The notes beneath the pieces are model-generated. The model was not told the origin of the DNA and did not search any database. It saw nothing but the letters and a program-made list of their open reading frames with translations. Source: Sulfurimonas sediminis (GTDB taxonomy: Bacteria; Campylobacterota; Campylobacteria; Campylobacterales; Sulfurimonadaceae). From it: a stretch of DNA of 64,000 nucleotides. Shown here piece after piece: positions 16,358 through 24,693 of the stretch; the stretch's first letter is position 1, and each line of letters begins with the position of its first letter. The DNA is taken from NCBI RefSeq assembly GCF_014905115.1, contig NZ_CP041235.1, positions 1,674,001-1,738,000 on the forward strand. Direction: 5' to 3'. The translations under genes and the position numbers were made by a program.

Positions 16358-17332
16358 ATGAAGCAAAATATTGCCATACTCTGTTCTGGCGGAGATGTCT
16401 CCGGCATGAATCCGGCATTGAAAAGATTTGTTGAATACAGTTTACAAAATAATTTAACGCCCTACTTCGTATATGACGGATACGAAGGACTTATTGATAA
16501 CAATATTCAAAAAGCAAGTTATTGTGATGTTTCGGGCATTATTAATCGTGGAGGCACTAAAATAGGAAGTGCCAGAAGCAAAAGATTTATGCAGGTGGAG
16601 TATAGAAACATAGCAAAACAAAACCTCGATGCGTTACATGTAACAATGCTTATTGTTCTTGGGGGAGATGGTTCTTTTCGTGGTTTACATCAGTTTTACA
16701 AAGAGCATAACATAAAGTTTTGCGGTGTTCCCTCTACTATTGACAATGATATTTCAGGCACAGACTACTGTTTAGGAGTAGACACGGCACTCAATATGAT
16801 AAAATTCTCAATAGACTCCATCAGAGATACGGCATCTTCTTTCAAAAGAGCCTTCGTTATTGAAACCATGGGAAACAAATGCGGCTACCTTGCGCTTGTA
16901 TCTCATTTGACATCCGGTTCTGAGCTTTGTTTAATTCCTGAAACAGCATATAATTTAAATGAGTATGAGCAAAAGTTCAAACAAGAGATACAAAACGGAC
17001 GAAGATATTTTATTGCTGTTGTAGCAGAAGGAATAAAAGAGGATTCTAAAGAAATAGCACGATGGTTTGAAGAAAAAATCGGCATTGAATCAAGAGTAAA
17101 TGTGCTTGGTCACCTGCAGCGAGGAGGAAACCCGACAGTAAAAGACAGACTTATGGCATATAAATTTATAACCTATGCGATAGATGCTCTACTGGATAAT
17201 AAAAATGAAACTATAGTTTGTTATACAAAAGAGGGGTTCAGGTATAAAGAGATTAATGCGGTTGTGAACACACCCTATCAATTAGATGAAGAGCTTATAA
17301 AATTTATAAACTCTCCAAAAGCAACCGAGTGA
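16358..17332 (+). CDS. pfkA: 6-phosphofructokinase, ATP-type signature
   Basis: A 324-aa phosphofructokinase-family protein. It has the nucleotide loop LCSGGDVSGMNPALKRF, the phosphate-binding VLGGDGSFRG, the catalytic Asp in VPSTIDNDISGTD then LGVDTALN, and the sugar-phosphate site LGHLQRGGNPTVKDRL. The GGDGS form is associated with ATP-dependent rather than PPi-dependent enzymes. It would convert fructose 6-phosphate to the 1,6-bisphosphate. C. jejuni and H. pylori lack this enzyme, so its presence beside reductive-TCA genes is noteworthy; it may serve glycogen or storage-sugar breakdown. The ATG has an AAGGA site 6-7 bases upstream. It abuts the lipoprotein gene tail to tail with no spacer. 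Confidence 0.9.
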   Translation: MKQNIAILCSGGDVSGMNPALKRFVEYSLQNNLTPYFVYDGYEGLIDNNIQKASYCDVSGIINRGGTKIGSARSKRFMQVEYRNIAKQNLDALHVTMLIVLGGDGSFRGLHQFYKEHNIKFCGVPSTIDNDISGTDYCLGVDTALNMIKFSIDSIRDTASSFKRAFVIETMGNKCGYLALVSHLTSGSELCLIPETAYNLNEYEQKFKQEIQNGRRYFIAVVAEGIKEDSKEIARWFEEKIGIESRVNVLGHLQRGGNPTVKDRLMAYKFITYAIDALLDNKNETIVCYTKEGFRYKEINAVVNTPYQLDEELIKFINSPKATE

Positions 17333-17920
17333 CTAGAAGTCACCTTGTGCAGCACGAGCAGGAATTCCTTCCATTGCGTCTTTTACTTTTAAAGCAGCTT
17401 CTAGCATTTTTGGAGGTAACGGGTATCCGCCATGAATTGCAAGAGTCATATCCATACTGATTAAGTAAGCATCACCATTACCATAACGAACATACATAAT
17501 TCTACATGGCATAAAACCACCATAGTAACGTGAATAATTTAAGAATATTTTTGCAGTCGTAAGGTTACACAAAGACCAGATTCTCGCTTCTGCCACTTCA
17601 TTCGGCTTAGCATCCTCTTTTGTATACATTTTCACATAACCAGTCAGTCTCATGTTGTACTCTTCAGTAAGTGCCGCAATTGATTCTTTTACATCATCAC
17701 CACTCACACCTTCTTCAACTTTCCACTCTTTCATCATCGCACGTGCAGGATCACCATACTTTGCAACTTTTGTGAACATGTCATCATATGCATCCATAGC
17801 TTTGTCATCAAGTTTATGCTGACTCGTCACTGCCGTCCAGCCCATATGCATTGTAGAACATCCTGTTGCAAAAAATGCAACACTCAGTGCAATTAGTGCA
17901 GTTAATATATTTTTTTTCAT
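17333..17920 (-). CDS. Lipoprotein, weakly DUF302-like
   Basis: A 195-aa protein with a lipoprotein signal (VAFFATGC, acylated Cys at residue 21), so it is probably tethered in the periplasm or outer membrane. The C-terminal part (WSLCNLTTAKIFLNYSRYYG, then GFMPCRIMYVRYGNGDAYLI and a closing ALKVKDAMEGI) resembles the end of DUF302 proteins, which carry a similar N-K-A...L-PCR pattern. No catalytic motif is visible. A TATAAT -10 lies on the minus strand at 17957-17952. The stop is directly next to the pfkA stop on the other strand. Function unknown. Confidence 0.6.
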   Translation of the reverse strand: MKKNILTALIALSVAFFATGCSTMHMGWTAVTSQHKLDDKAMDAYDDMFTKVAKYGDPARAMMKEWKVEEGVSGDDVKESIAALTEEYNMRLTGYVKMYTKEDAKPNEVAEARIWSLCNLTTAKIFLNYSRYYGGFMPCRIMYVRYGNGDAYLISMDMTLAIHGGYPLPPKMLEAALKVKDAMEGIPARAAQGDF

Positions 17921-17951
17921 TTATCTTTTCCTTTGTGATATTTTCGTGATA

Positions 17952-17957
17952 ATTATA
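17952..17957 (-). promoter_or_regulatory. -10 element of the lipoprotein gene
   Basis: TATAAT on the minus strand in the context CAGTATATAATTATC, about 32 bases before the lipoprotein ATG and between it and the purL stop. No clear -35 is seen. Confidence 0.45.
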
Positions 17958-17996
17958 TACTGAAAACAATTAAAGTTTTATAAGTTTTAACTATTA

Positions 17997-20213
17997 CTAC
18001 AAATCTTGCTCTATGATTTTCTTGAATGTATGAAAATAGTTCTCTTTAAGCTCTTTCATACTCATATTTACATCATTTATGCGAACATTCTCTCCGCCGA
18101 CTGTTCCAATCTTTTCAAAAGAGATTGCTTCACGCATCATTGCTTCAAAAGCTTCACAGTTTTCAGGTTTTACTTCAATAATTGCACGGCTCATACTCTC
18201 TGCAAAAATATCTCTGTCATCCGCAACACTCATATCGACATCACAGCCAAGTCCGCTTGTAGCAGCCATTTTGGCAAGTGCTATTGCCACACCGCCGCTG
18301 CTTGCATCTTTTGCACATTCCAGAAGATGTTTTTTGTTTGCTTCTATGACCAAATCCCAAAGAGCCAGCTCTTTTTTGTAATCAATCTCCGGTATAACAC
18401 CCGCAACAGTATTGTAAAGTTCTTTCATATATAAGGAACCGCCAAACTCTGATTTGCTTTCACCAACAAGATAGAGTGTATTGCCCTCAGTTTGAAAACT
18501 TGACATAAGCACGTTGTTTTGATCATCATTTACACCGACTGTTGCAATAGAAGGTGTCGGAAAAACAGAAACACCGTTTGTTTCATTGTATAATGAAACA
18601 TTTCCACCGATAACCGGTGTAGTAAGCTCGGCACATGCTTCTTTAATACCTAAACATCCCTCACCGAATTGCCACATAACTTCAGGATTTTCAGGATTTC
18701 CGTAATTAAGACAGTCGGTAATGGCAAGCGGTCTTGCACCACTCATGGCTACATTACGCCCGGATTCAACAACAGCTGCCGCTGCTCCCATTTTTGGATC
18801 TATATAACAATATCGAACATTACAGTCAGCTGACATGGCCAAAGCTTTTTTGTTCTCTTTTACGCGAATGACTGAAGCATCGAGCATACCTCCGTTTTTC
18901 ACGGTATTTGTCTGTACCATAGAATCATATTGTGTGTAAATCCATGATTTGTCAACTACTTCCATAGATTTTGTCAGTTTTTCAAATGCTTCCTGATTTG
19001 ACACTCTGTCAAAATCATCAATACTTACTTTGTGAATATCATCAAGATAAGCAGGTTTTTTCATAGGACGGTTTAATTCAGGAGCTTCCTCGCTCACAGG
19101 ATCAACCGGAACCTCGGCACATTTTTCTCCATGCCAAAAAAGCTCCATTTTTCCGGTATCTGTTACTTCACCTATGACAGCAGCATCCAAATCCCATTTT
19201 TCAAAAATATCAATAATTGCCTGCTCTGAGCCTTTTTTGGCGCACAAAAGCATACGCTCTTGCGATTCACTGAGCATAAAATCATAAGGAGTCATATTTT
19301 CTTCACGGGCAGGAACCTTGTCAAGATGCATAATCATGCCCGAACCTGAACGTCCCGCCATTTCAAATGAGGACGAAGTAAGTCCGGCAGCTCCCATATC
19401 CTGAATTCCGATGACATGATCCGTTTTAAAAAGCTCCAGACATGCTTCCAAAAGCAGTTTTTCGGTAAAAGGATCCCCTACCTGAACCGTCGGACGCAAA
19501 GATTTGCTCTCTTCGGTAAAACTGTCCGAACTCATAACAGCTCCGCCAAGACCGTCACGACCTGTTTTTGCTCCTACATAAAGGACTGGATTTCCTGTTC
19601 CCTCTGCCTTGCCGTAAAATATTTCGTCACTTTTGGCAATCCCTAAAGTAAAAGCATTGACAAGGATGTTTCCGTTGTAGCACTCATCAAAACTGGTTTC
19701 ACCACCGATGGTCGGAACACCCATACAGTTACCGTAACCACCAATTCCCTCAGTCACACCACGGACCAGATAGCGTTGATGCTTGGAAACATCGTCTTTG
19801 TTTAAAACATTACCAAAACGCAGTGCATTCAAGTTGGCAACAGGACGGGCACCCATTGTAAAAACATCACGCATAATTCCACCGACACCGGTTGCCGCGC
19901 CCTGATAAGGTTCTATAAAACTCGGATGATTATGTGACTCCATCTTAAAAACTGCCGCATATCCATCACCAATATCAATAACACCGGCATTTTCACCAGG
20001 TCCCTGAATAACCCATGGTGCTTTGGTAGGAAACCCTTTTAAATGGACTTTCGAAGATTTATACGAGCAGTGTTCACTCCACATGGCTGAAAATATACCC
20101 AATTCAACCAAATTCGGTTCACGTCCTAAAATCTCTTTAATGTGTATATAGTCTTCTTGCGAAAGCTTATGGTTGGCTAACTGTTCATCAATGTTTTGTA
20201 ATTGTTGGCTCAC
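17997..20213 (-). CDS. purL: Phosphoribosylformylglycinamidine synthase II
   Basis: A 738-aa cytoplasmic enzyme of the small, Bacillus-type PurL class that works with PurS and PurQ to make FGAM in purine synthesis. Landmarks: [19 protein letters not shown] with the catalytic His, the ATP/Mg segment [59 protein letters not shown] and the duplicated half with [20 protein letters not shown]. The GTG start at 20213 has an AGGAA site about 6 bases upstream. Before the insertion sequences arrived it followed the greB-like gene by about 62 bp. Confidence 0.96.
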   Translation of the reverse strand: MSQQLQNIDEQLANHKLSQEDYIHIKEILGREPNLVELGIFSAMWSEHCSYKSSKVHLKGFPTKAPWVIQGPGENAGVIDIGDGYAAVFKMESHNHPSFIEPYQGAATGVGGIMRDVFTMGARPVANLNALRFGNVLNKDDVSKHQRYLVRGVTEGIGGYGNCMGVPTIGGETSFDECYNGNILVNAFTLGIAKSDEIFYGKAEGTGNPVLYVGAKTGRDGLGGAVMSSDSFTEESKSLRPTVQVGDPFTEKLLLEACLELFKTDHVIGIQDMGAAGLTSSSFEMAGRSGSGMIMHLDKVPAREENMTPYDFMLSESQERMLLCAKKGSEQAIIDIFEKWDLDAAVIGEVTDTGKMELFWHGEKCAEVPVDPVSEEAPELNRPMKKPAYLDDIHKVSIDDFDRVSNQEAFEKLTKSMEVVDKSWIYTQYDSMVQTNTVKNGGMLDASVIRVKENKKALAMSADCNVRYCYIDPKMGAAAAVVESGRNVAMSGARPLAITDCLNYGNPENPEVMWQFGEGCLGIKEACAELTTPVIGGNVSLYNETNGVSVFPTPSIATVGVNDDQNNVLMSSFQTEGNTLYLVGESKSEFGGSLYMKELYNTVAGVIPEIDYKKELALWDLVIEANKKHLLECAKDASSGGVAIALAKMAATSGLGCDVDMSVADDRDIFAESMSRAIIEVKPENCEAFEAMMREAISFEKIGTVGGENVRINDVNMSMKELKENYFHTFKKIIEQDL

Positions 20214-20246
20214 GGGGGTTTCCTAAAAATTGGTTTTTAAAAATGA

Positions 20247-20252
20247 ATTATA
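20247..20252 (-). promoter_or_regulatory. -10 element upstream of purL
   Basis: TATAAT on the minus strand in the context TTGGATATAATTCA, about 34 bases before the GTG start. It suggests purL has its own promoter and need not depend on readthrough from the greB-like gene now separated by two insertion sequences. Confidence 0.45.
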
Positions 20253-20294
20253 TCCAAGCAATGGTAAAAGTTGTTTTAATGAAAAGAAAAATCA

Positions 20295-20303
20295 CTTTTT
20301 GTA
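20295..20303 (+). repeat. Target-site copy 1 (CTTTTTGTA), left of first IS
   Basis: CTTTTTGTA sits immediately outside the left end of the first ISAs1-type element. Identical 9-mers sit between the two elements (21559-21567) and after the second (22875-22883). The length fits the 8-10 bp duplications made by this family. Removing both elements and two of the three copies restores an open frame for the end of the greB-like gene. Confidence 0.9.
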
Positions 20304-21558
20304 CACCCCAATCCTAAAAAAACAGGAATTTAAAAGAAGAACAATAATTGCTTAAACTCTAAAAAACTAAAGTGATTACATATGGCAACAAAAACAAGAG
20401 AAAAATTAGCGAAAAAGCGTTCTATAAGAGGGTATGCAGATCAAGCCCAATCAAATCAACTTTTAAAATTGTTTTCAGAGGTGACAGACTATCGGAAACC
20501 TCAAGGTAAAAGACACCGACTAGAACATATTTTATATCTTTCAGTATTGGCTGGATTGATGGGAGCAACTGACTATAAGCAAATATCTATTTGGATAGAG
20601 AAGCATATTCAAAAAGAACAAGTTAAAAGATTATTAGGTGTAGAGTTTATATTAACACCAAAGAAAAGTTTGGTTTCTGATGTGTTAGCGAAAGTTGATA
20701 GCCAAGAAGTTGAAGTTGTTTTTAGGAAATGGATAAGAACCTATGTCGATACAAGAGGAAAGCACCTGAGCGTAGATGGCAAGGTTATGAATGGCAGCAA
20801 ATACAAAGATAAGAGATCAATAGAAGTAGTTGGTGCTGTTTTATCTGAGATAGGGGTAATAATTGCTCATCAACAAATAGCAGAGAAGTCGAATGAAATA
20901 CCTGCCCTTCAGGCTATGATAGGGGAATTGGGAGATGAATTTATCTTTACTTTTGATGCAATGAATACCCAAAAAAACTCTTGATGCTATCGAAAATAGT
21001 GGTTCAAAATATATTGCCAAGGTAAAAGATAATCAAAAAACCTTACTTGATAAAATAGATGAAATTTCAAGAGATATAAAACCGACAAATATTTACAAGG
21101 CTAAACCTGTCCAACAATCTAATGAATGGATTAATAGGAAGGTGTTTGTATATCAACCAACTACTTTTTATCATAATGGCATAACTCATATTCGCTCAAT
21201 AATAAAAGTTATAAAAAAAGTAGAGTCAACAAATCATAAAACTGGCGAGATTACTAATAGCACTAGAATTCAATTCTGTATTGCAAATTTTCATGAAAGT
21301 GCAGAATTCTTTCACAATAAAATTTTACACCATTGGAAAGTGGAAACCATGCATCAATACAAAGATAATTCACTTTTAGAAGATGCTCATAATTGTCATT
21401 TAAATCCATTTTTAATGACTATTCTTAGAAGTATGATTTTGAATATTTTACACCTTAATGGTGCAAAATCTATACAAGAACAACTCATCAACAATAGATG
21501 GGATTTGGATGACTCTATCGCTCAAATATTAAAATTGAGTTTTTAGAGGATTGTGGTG
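20304..21558 (+). mobile_element. ISAs1-family insertion sequence (element 1)
   Basis: A 1255-bp element bounded by terminal inverted repeats CACCCCAATCCT (left, 20304-20315) and CACCACAATCCT (right, read inward from 21558), 11 of 12 bases matching. It is flanked on both sides by the 9-bp direct repeat CTTTTTGTA. It encodes one ISAs1-type transposase on the plus strand, interrupted by a single frameshift. Ends and target duplication are intact, so it is a complete element whose autonomy depends on that frameshift. Confidence 0.9.
20382..21546 (+). pseudogene. ISAs1-family transposase, one frameshift
   Basis: Two overlapping frames together give a full-length DDE transposase of the ISAs1 (H-repeat-like) group. 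The first frame (20382-20984) has the N-terminal FSEVTDYRKPQGKRHRLEHI helper domain, the first Asp in HLSVDGKVMNGSK, and the second in FTFDAMNTQK, then hits a stop. The second frame continues from about 20977 with TLDAIENSGSKYIAKVKDNQ, then the glutamate region HHWKVETMHQYKDNS and a stop at 21546. The break is at a run of seven A residues (20971-20977); one base fewer restores the frame. It could be a real mutation, transcript slippage or a base-call error. Confidence 0.88.
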
Positions 21559-21567
21559 CTTTTTGTA
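21559..21567 (+). repeat. Target-site copy 2 (CTTTTTGTA), shared between the two IS
   Basis: This 9-mer is simultaneously the right flank of element 1 and the left flank of element 2. Sharing one copy means the second element inserted exactly into one of the duplicated targets of the first, or the reverse. Confidence 0.9.
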
Positions 21568-21608
21568 TAGGTAAATCCCACGAAAAATAAAACAAATCTT
21601 AATCAATA
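21568..21608 (+). repeat. Left terminal inverted repeat of IS element 2
   Basis: A 41-bp arm matching the right arm at 22834-22874 in inverse orientation with one mismatch (C/T at position 26). The last codons and stop of the transposase lie within it. Confidence 0.88.
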
Positions 21609-22797
21609 TAGTTTGATTCAATCAATTGAACACTAAAATCATCACGATAAAGAGCATTTCTTTTAATATCTGCCATTGTAGTTTTACCGGTTAGGAGTAC
21701 CTTTTTATCTTTGTTCTCATTTAAAAACAACTGATAAAGATTAACAGTAAAACTTCTAAGAATAGCTATAGAGAAAGGCTCTTTATATGCTATATGGTCA
21801 TCTTCTTCAGTAAGCATATCTAAGTGATAGTGATATGTTTCCACTCTCCAATGTTGCAGTATCTTTTGAAGAAACTCTTTTGCAGTTGTTTTAAAGTTAG
21901 CCATTAAATATTGAGTTGAAATTGTAACTTCACCAGTCTGTGCATTTGTTAATGTTTTCGTCACTTTAATGAGTGATTGAATATTTTGAAAGTTCTCATG
22001 ATACATAACTAAATCAGCACTTTTATTTTGAAAAACTTCTACTTTTCGAGAGACTCTTTTGTTGTTTTCAGTTAAATAGCTATCTTCATCATCAACTCTA
22101 TCTGTAGGCTGATTAAACTCTTCTATGGTCTTTATAGCTTTCTCTTTGAGGTGTTTCTGGTTATCTTTGAGTTTTGCTATATATCTGTTACCTTGCTCAT
22201 CAATAGTGTTGAGAATCTCTGATTGAGTAAGCAGTGCATCAAAGGAAAATATCTGTCCTTCATTGCTAAAAATATTATCGTTTAAAACCTCTTTGAGTGC
22301 AGTAATTTCGCTACTCTTATTTTATCTAAAAACTTGTGAGCAAACACTATTTTTATATCTTTATCCAAGATATTTAGTATTGCTTTATGTCTTTCCTGTG
22401 TGTATTGACCATTCACGTCGCTACCTCTCAGCCACTTCCCGTCAATAGCAATATTTTCTTGTGCAATGAATGGAAAAAGAACTCTCTAAATACTTTTTCC
22501 AAAGCATTATTATCTGTGTTTATCAATAAACGATGATATGTTGATTTGGAAGGAATCGTTATCTCTTCTTTATCAAAAATCTCTTTGAGTATTGCATTGT
22601 CTTTGTTATATATCATCCATGAAAATATATCCTTAAAAGTTGTATTTCCTTTGATAAGTGCAAAAAGTGTCATGAAAAGAACTTCGTGCAATGGATATTC
22701 TATCTTCCCTGTATCTACTCTATAGTCTGGGATACTTTTTAGCGATTCAAGTAAGGCTTTTGTGCGTGTTAATTTGATGGTAAACTCCTTGTTTTAG
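21599..22797 (-). pseudogene. ISAs1-family transposase, multiply frameshifted
   Basis: Reading the minus strand, three pieces join into one ISAs1-type transposase. Piece 1 (to about 22440) contains SLKSIPDYRVDTGKIEYPLH, then EVLFMTLFALIKGNTTFKDI. Piece 2 (about 22455-22310) contains AIDGKWLRGSDVNGQYTQER with the first catalytic Asp. Piece 3 (about 22310-21599) contains IFSFDALLTQSEILNTIDEQ, AKLKDNQKHLK and the Glu-region LQHWRVETYHYHLDM. The shifts near 22450 and 22310 abolish a single product, and no ATG begins piece 1. Non-functional. Confidence 0.85.
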
Positions 22798-22833
22798 GAG
22801 TCTAAGCAATATTTCTTCCAGTTCTTTTGAATC

Positions 22834-22874
22834 TATTGATTAAGATTTATTTTATTTTTCGTGGGATTTACCTA
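22834..22874 (-). repeat. Right terminal inverted repeat of IS element 2
   Basis: Inverse partner of 21568-21608. Its outermost bases now supply the stop codon of the truncated greB-like gene (TAA at 22870-22868). Confidence 0.88.
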
Positions 22875-23380
22875 CTTTTTGTACGAATATTCTTTTTCAA
22901 AGAAAAGATATTTTTATACTCTATTTTTTCAATTTCATACTCTTTTGTCTGATTTGGCAACTTGACTTTGATCTCATCACCTACACTTTTGCCAAGCAAT
23001 GCTTTTGCTATAGGAGAATGAATAGATATAAGTCCGTTTTCCGGTTCACTTTCAAGCACACCACACAAAGTATAAATCTCTTTTTCGTCAGTTACAAGAT
23101 CAACAAGTGTAACTGTACTGCCAAAAGCAACGCTTTTATGTACATGTAAAGAAGGGTCAATGATTTGTGAGTTTTGAATCATTTTGTTAAGATAAAAAAG
23201 CCTCTTGTCAATAAAGCGCAATTTCTCTTTTGCAGCTTGATAATCGGCATTTTCACTTCTATCACCCAATGCTGCTGCTACAAGTTTTTCATGAGCCACC
23301 TTGGGTTTTTCAACTTCGAGCAAATATTTAAATTCTTCCGTCAGCTTATCATACCCTTCAATGCTCATAGGTTCTTTCAT
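22868..23380 (-). CDS. greB: GreB-type transcript cleavage factor, C-terminus replaced by IS end
   Basis: A 170-aa GreA/GreB-family protein that rescues backtracked RNA polymerase by stimulating transcript cleavage. The N-terminal coiled coil (1-75) has MSIEGYDKLTEEFKYLLEVE and ALGDRSENADYQAAKEKLRF, then IDKRLFYL; the GDRSENADY-IDRR form is GreB-like. The C-terminal domain (82-155) has SIHSPIAKALLGKSVGDEIK. The ATG at 23380 aligns with E. coli GreB's start and has AGGAAC upstream. The last codons have been altered: with the IS pair removed the tail reads through NIRTKS into DFSFH and stops at 20276-20278; now it ends NIRTKSR inside the IS. The change lies outside the folded domains, so function is probably kept. 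Confidence 0.85.
   Translation of the reverse strand: MKEPMSIEGYDKLTEEFKYLLEVEKPKVAHEKLVAAALGDRSENADYQAAKEKLRFIDKRLFYLNKMIQNSQIIDPSLHVHKSVAFGSTVTLVDLVTDEKEIYTLCGVLESEPENGLISIHSPIAKALLGKSVGDEIKVKLPNQTKEYEIEKIEYKNIFSLKKNIRTKSR
22875..22883 (+). repeat. Target-site copy 3 (CTTTTTGTA), right of second IS
   Basis: This copy lies inside the coding sequence of the greB-like gene and is followed by its intact body. It is the original chromosomal sequence on the gene side of the insertion. Confidence 0.9.
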
Positions 23381-23392
23381 CAACTGTTGTTC

Positions 23393-23719
23393 CTAATGCT
23401 CGTACCCTATAATATAATATGTTTCTTTATTTGGCAACTTGTCTGTTTTTACCTTGAATTTTCTACTGAAATGCTGTATTTTTTCATGTGCTTCCTGCGC
23501 TAACTCAGGAGTAGGTGATTCTACTTTTATTTTAAAGTAGTCTTTTGTATTGGATAAAGCGACATAGGCATTATTTACTTTGAGATGATCATTTAAATCC
23601 AAAATATGCTTCTCTATTTTTTCATATCCTGGAGTATTTTTTTGAATTCTTTTGAGTTGCTGCACTAAAGCTTCATTTGGTACATATCGCAGTTGCGTCA
23701 ACATTGCATCATTTTGCAT
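23393..23719 (-). CDS. Hypothetical 108-aa protein
   Basis: A small, soluble, charged protein. It begins QNDAMLTQLRYVPNEALVQQ and ends KLPNKETYYIIGYEH; the second half (VNNAYVALSNTKDYFKIKVE) looks like an alpha-beta domain. No family recognised. It lies 12 bases upstream of the greB-like gene on the same strand and they probably share a transcript. Confidence 0.55.
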   Translation of the reverse strand: MQNDAMLTQLRYVPNEALVQQLKRIQKNTPGYEKIEKHILDLNDHLKVNNAYVALSNTKDYFKIKVESPTPELAQEAHEKIQHFSRKFKVKTDKLPNKETYYIIGYEH

Positions 23720-23753
23720 ATCTGTTTCCTTGTAAAATTTTTATGAAAAATAA

Positions 23754-23789
23754 TAACAGTTTTTTGTAAACAGGTATAAAGAACTGTTA
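23754..23789. repeat. 8-bp inverted repeat in the 165-bp gap before the HDOD gene
   Basis: TAACAGTT (23754-23761) and AACTGTTA (23782-23789) are exact inverse copies 20 bases apart, in the divergent gap between the 108-aa gene and the HDOD gene. A TATAAT-like -10 for the HDOD gene lies near 23819. The repeat could be an operator; nothing else is seen in this gap. Confidence 0.35.
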
Positions 23790-23884
23790 CTGCTTCAGTA
23801 TGTATTTAGCTATTGAGACTATAATTACACATAGGGTTCTTGAAGATACTCTATAAAGACTATATTTTACAAGAGAGAAATTAA

Positions 23885-24688
23885 ATGACTGAAGATATAT
23901 TAAAAAAAATCAAACAACTCCCACCGCTTCCGGAATCTGCTCTTCAAATAGAGAAAGTTTACAAAGATCCAAACTCTACATTTAATGATATGGCAAAAAT
24001 TTTAGAAAAAGACCCTCTTTTGACAGCCGATATCCTTAAAGCGGCAAATTCGCCTCTTTACGGTTTTTCCAGAGAAATAAATGCTATCAGTCAGGCAGTC
24101 GGTCTTTTTGGGATGGGTACTGTTCGCGGATTTGCATTAGCTTCAATCGTGAAAAAAAGCTTTGCACTGGATCTCTCTCCTTACGGTATTACAAATGAAA
24201 TGTTCTCTGAACTCTCAAAAAAACAGCATGCGCTTACTACTGCATGGTGTCTAAAAAGAGAAAACAGGCTCATGGGTATTTTATCGCCTGCTGCCTTTTT
24301 GGTAGAAATCGGAAAAGTACTTATTGCACAGCAGATTATAACAGACAAAAAAGAAGCAGAGTTCAAAGCAGCTATGCAGGAGTTACAGGATGTTGAAGCT
24401 GCCGAAAAAGAGATTGTAGGCGTAGATACACCTGAAGTCAGTGCTACAATATTTGCACAATGGAAATTTGAAGAGGGACTTGTTGATGTTATACGCAACT
24501 GTCAAAATCCTGACGCAGCCAAAGAAGAAGATAAAAAAGCTGCACAGATTCTTCATGTAGTACGTATCACTGTTCCTATAAACGGCATAATCACAAACGA
24601 GAGTATTCAAGCTGCAAAAGAGTTAATAGAAAAATACGGACTTGATATGGAGAGTTTCGATCAAGCCCTGGAACATATAAAGAGTTAA
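23885..24688 (+). CDS. HDOD domain signalling protein
   Basis: A 267-aa cytoplasmic protein made almost entirely of one HDOD domain (about 5-215). Family landmarks: IKQLPPLPESALQIEKVYKD, the MAKILEKDPLLTADILKAAN segment with SPLYGFSREI, and AVGLFGMGTVRGFALASIV. HDOD proteins are HD-like folds without the metal-binding His-Asp pair and act in signalling and regulation of motility or stress; the partner here is unknown. It is followed after 5 bases by rnr, so it may be co-expressed with RNase R. Confidence 0.88.
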   Translation: MTEDILKKIKQLPPLPESALQIEKVYKDPNSTFNDMAKILEKDPLLTADILKAANSPLYGFSREINAISQAVGLFGMGTVRGFALASIVKKSFALDLSPYGITNEMFSELSKKQHALTTAWCLKRENRLMGILSPAAFLVEIGKVLIAQQIITDKKEAEFKAAMQELQDVEAAEKEIVGVDTPEVSATIFAQWKFEEGLVDVIRNCQNPDAAKEEDKKAAQILHVVRITVPINGIITNESIQAAKELIEKYGLDMESFDQALEHIKS

Positions 24689-24693
24689 ATGCA

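Larger units (their letters stand above)
21568..22874 (-). mobile_element. ISAs1-family insertion sequence (element 2), degenerate
   Basis: A 1307-bp element with 41-bp terminal inverted repeats that differ at one base: 21568-21608 and 22834-22874, each beginning TAGGTAAATCCCACG from outside. It is flanked by CTTTTTGTA on both sides. Its transposase lies on the minus strand, opposite to element 1, and is broken by at least two frameshifts. The ends differ completely from those of element 1, so these are two distinct members of the family rather than a duplication. Confidence 0.88.

Noticed and set aside
20971-20979. Heptamer A-AAA-AAC as a programmed -1 frameshift site in the transposase
   Set aside because: A -1 shift leads to the wrong frame; the downstream transposase needs a +1 (or -2) change.
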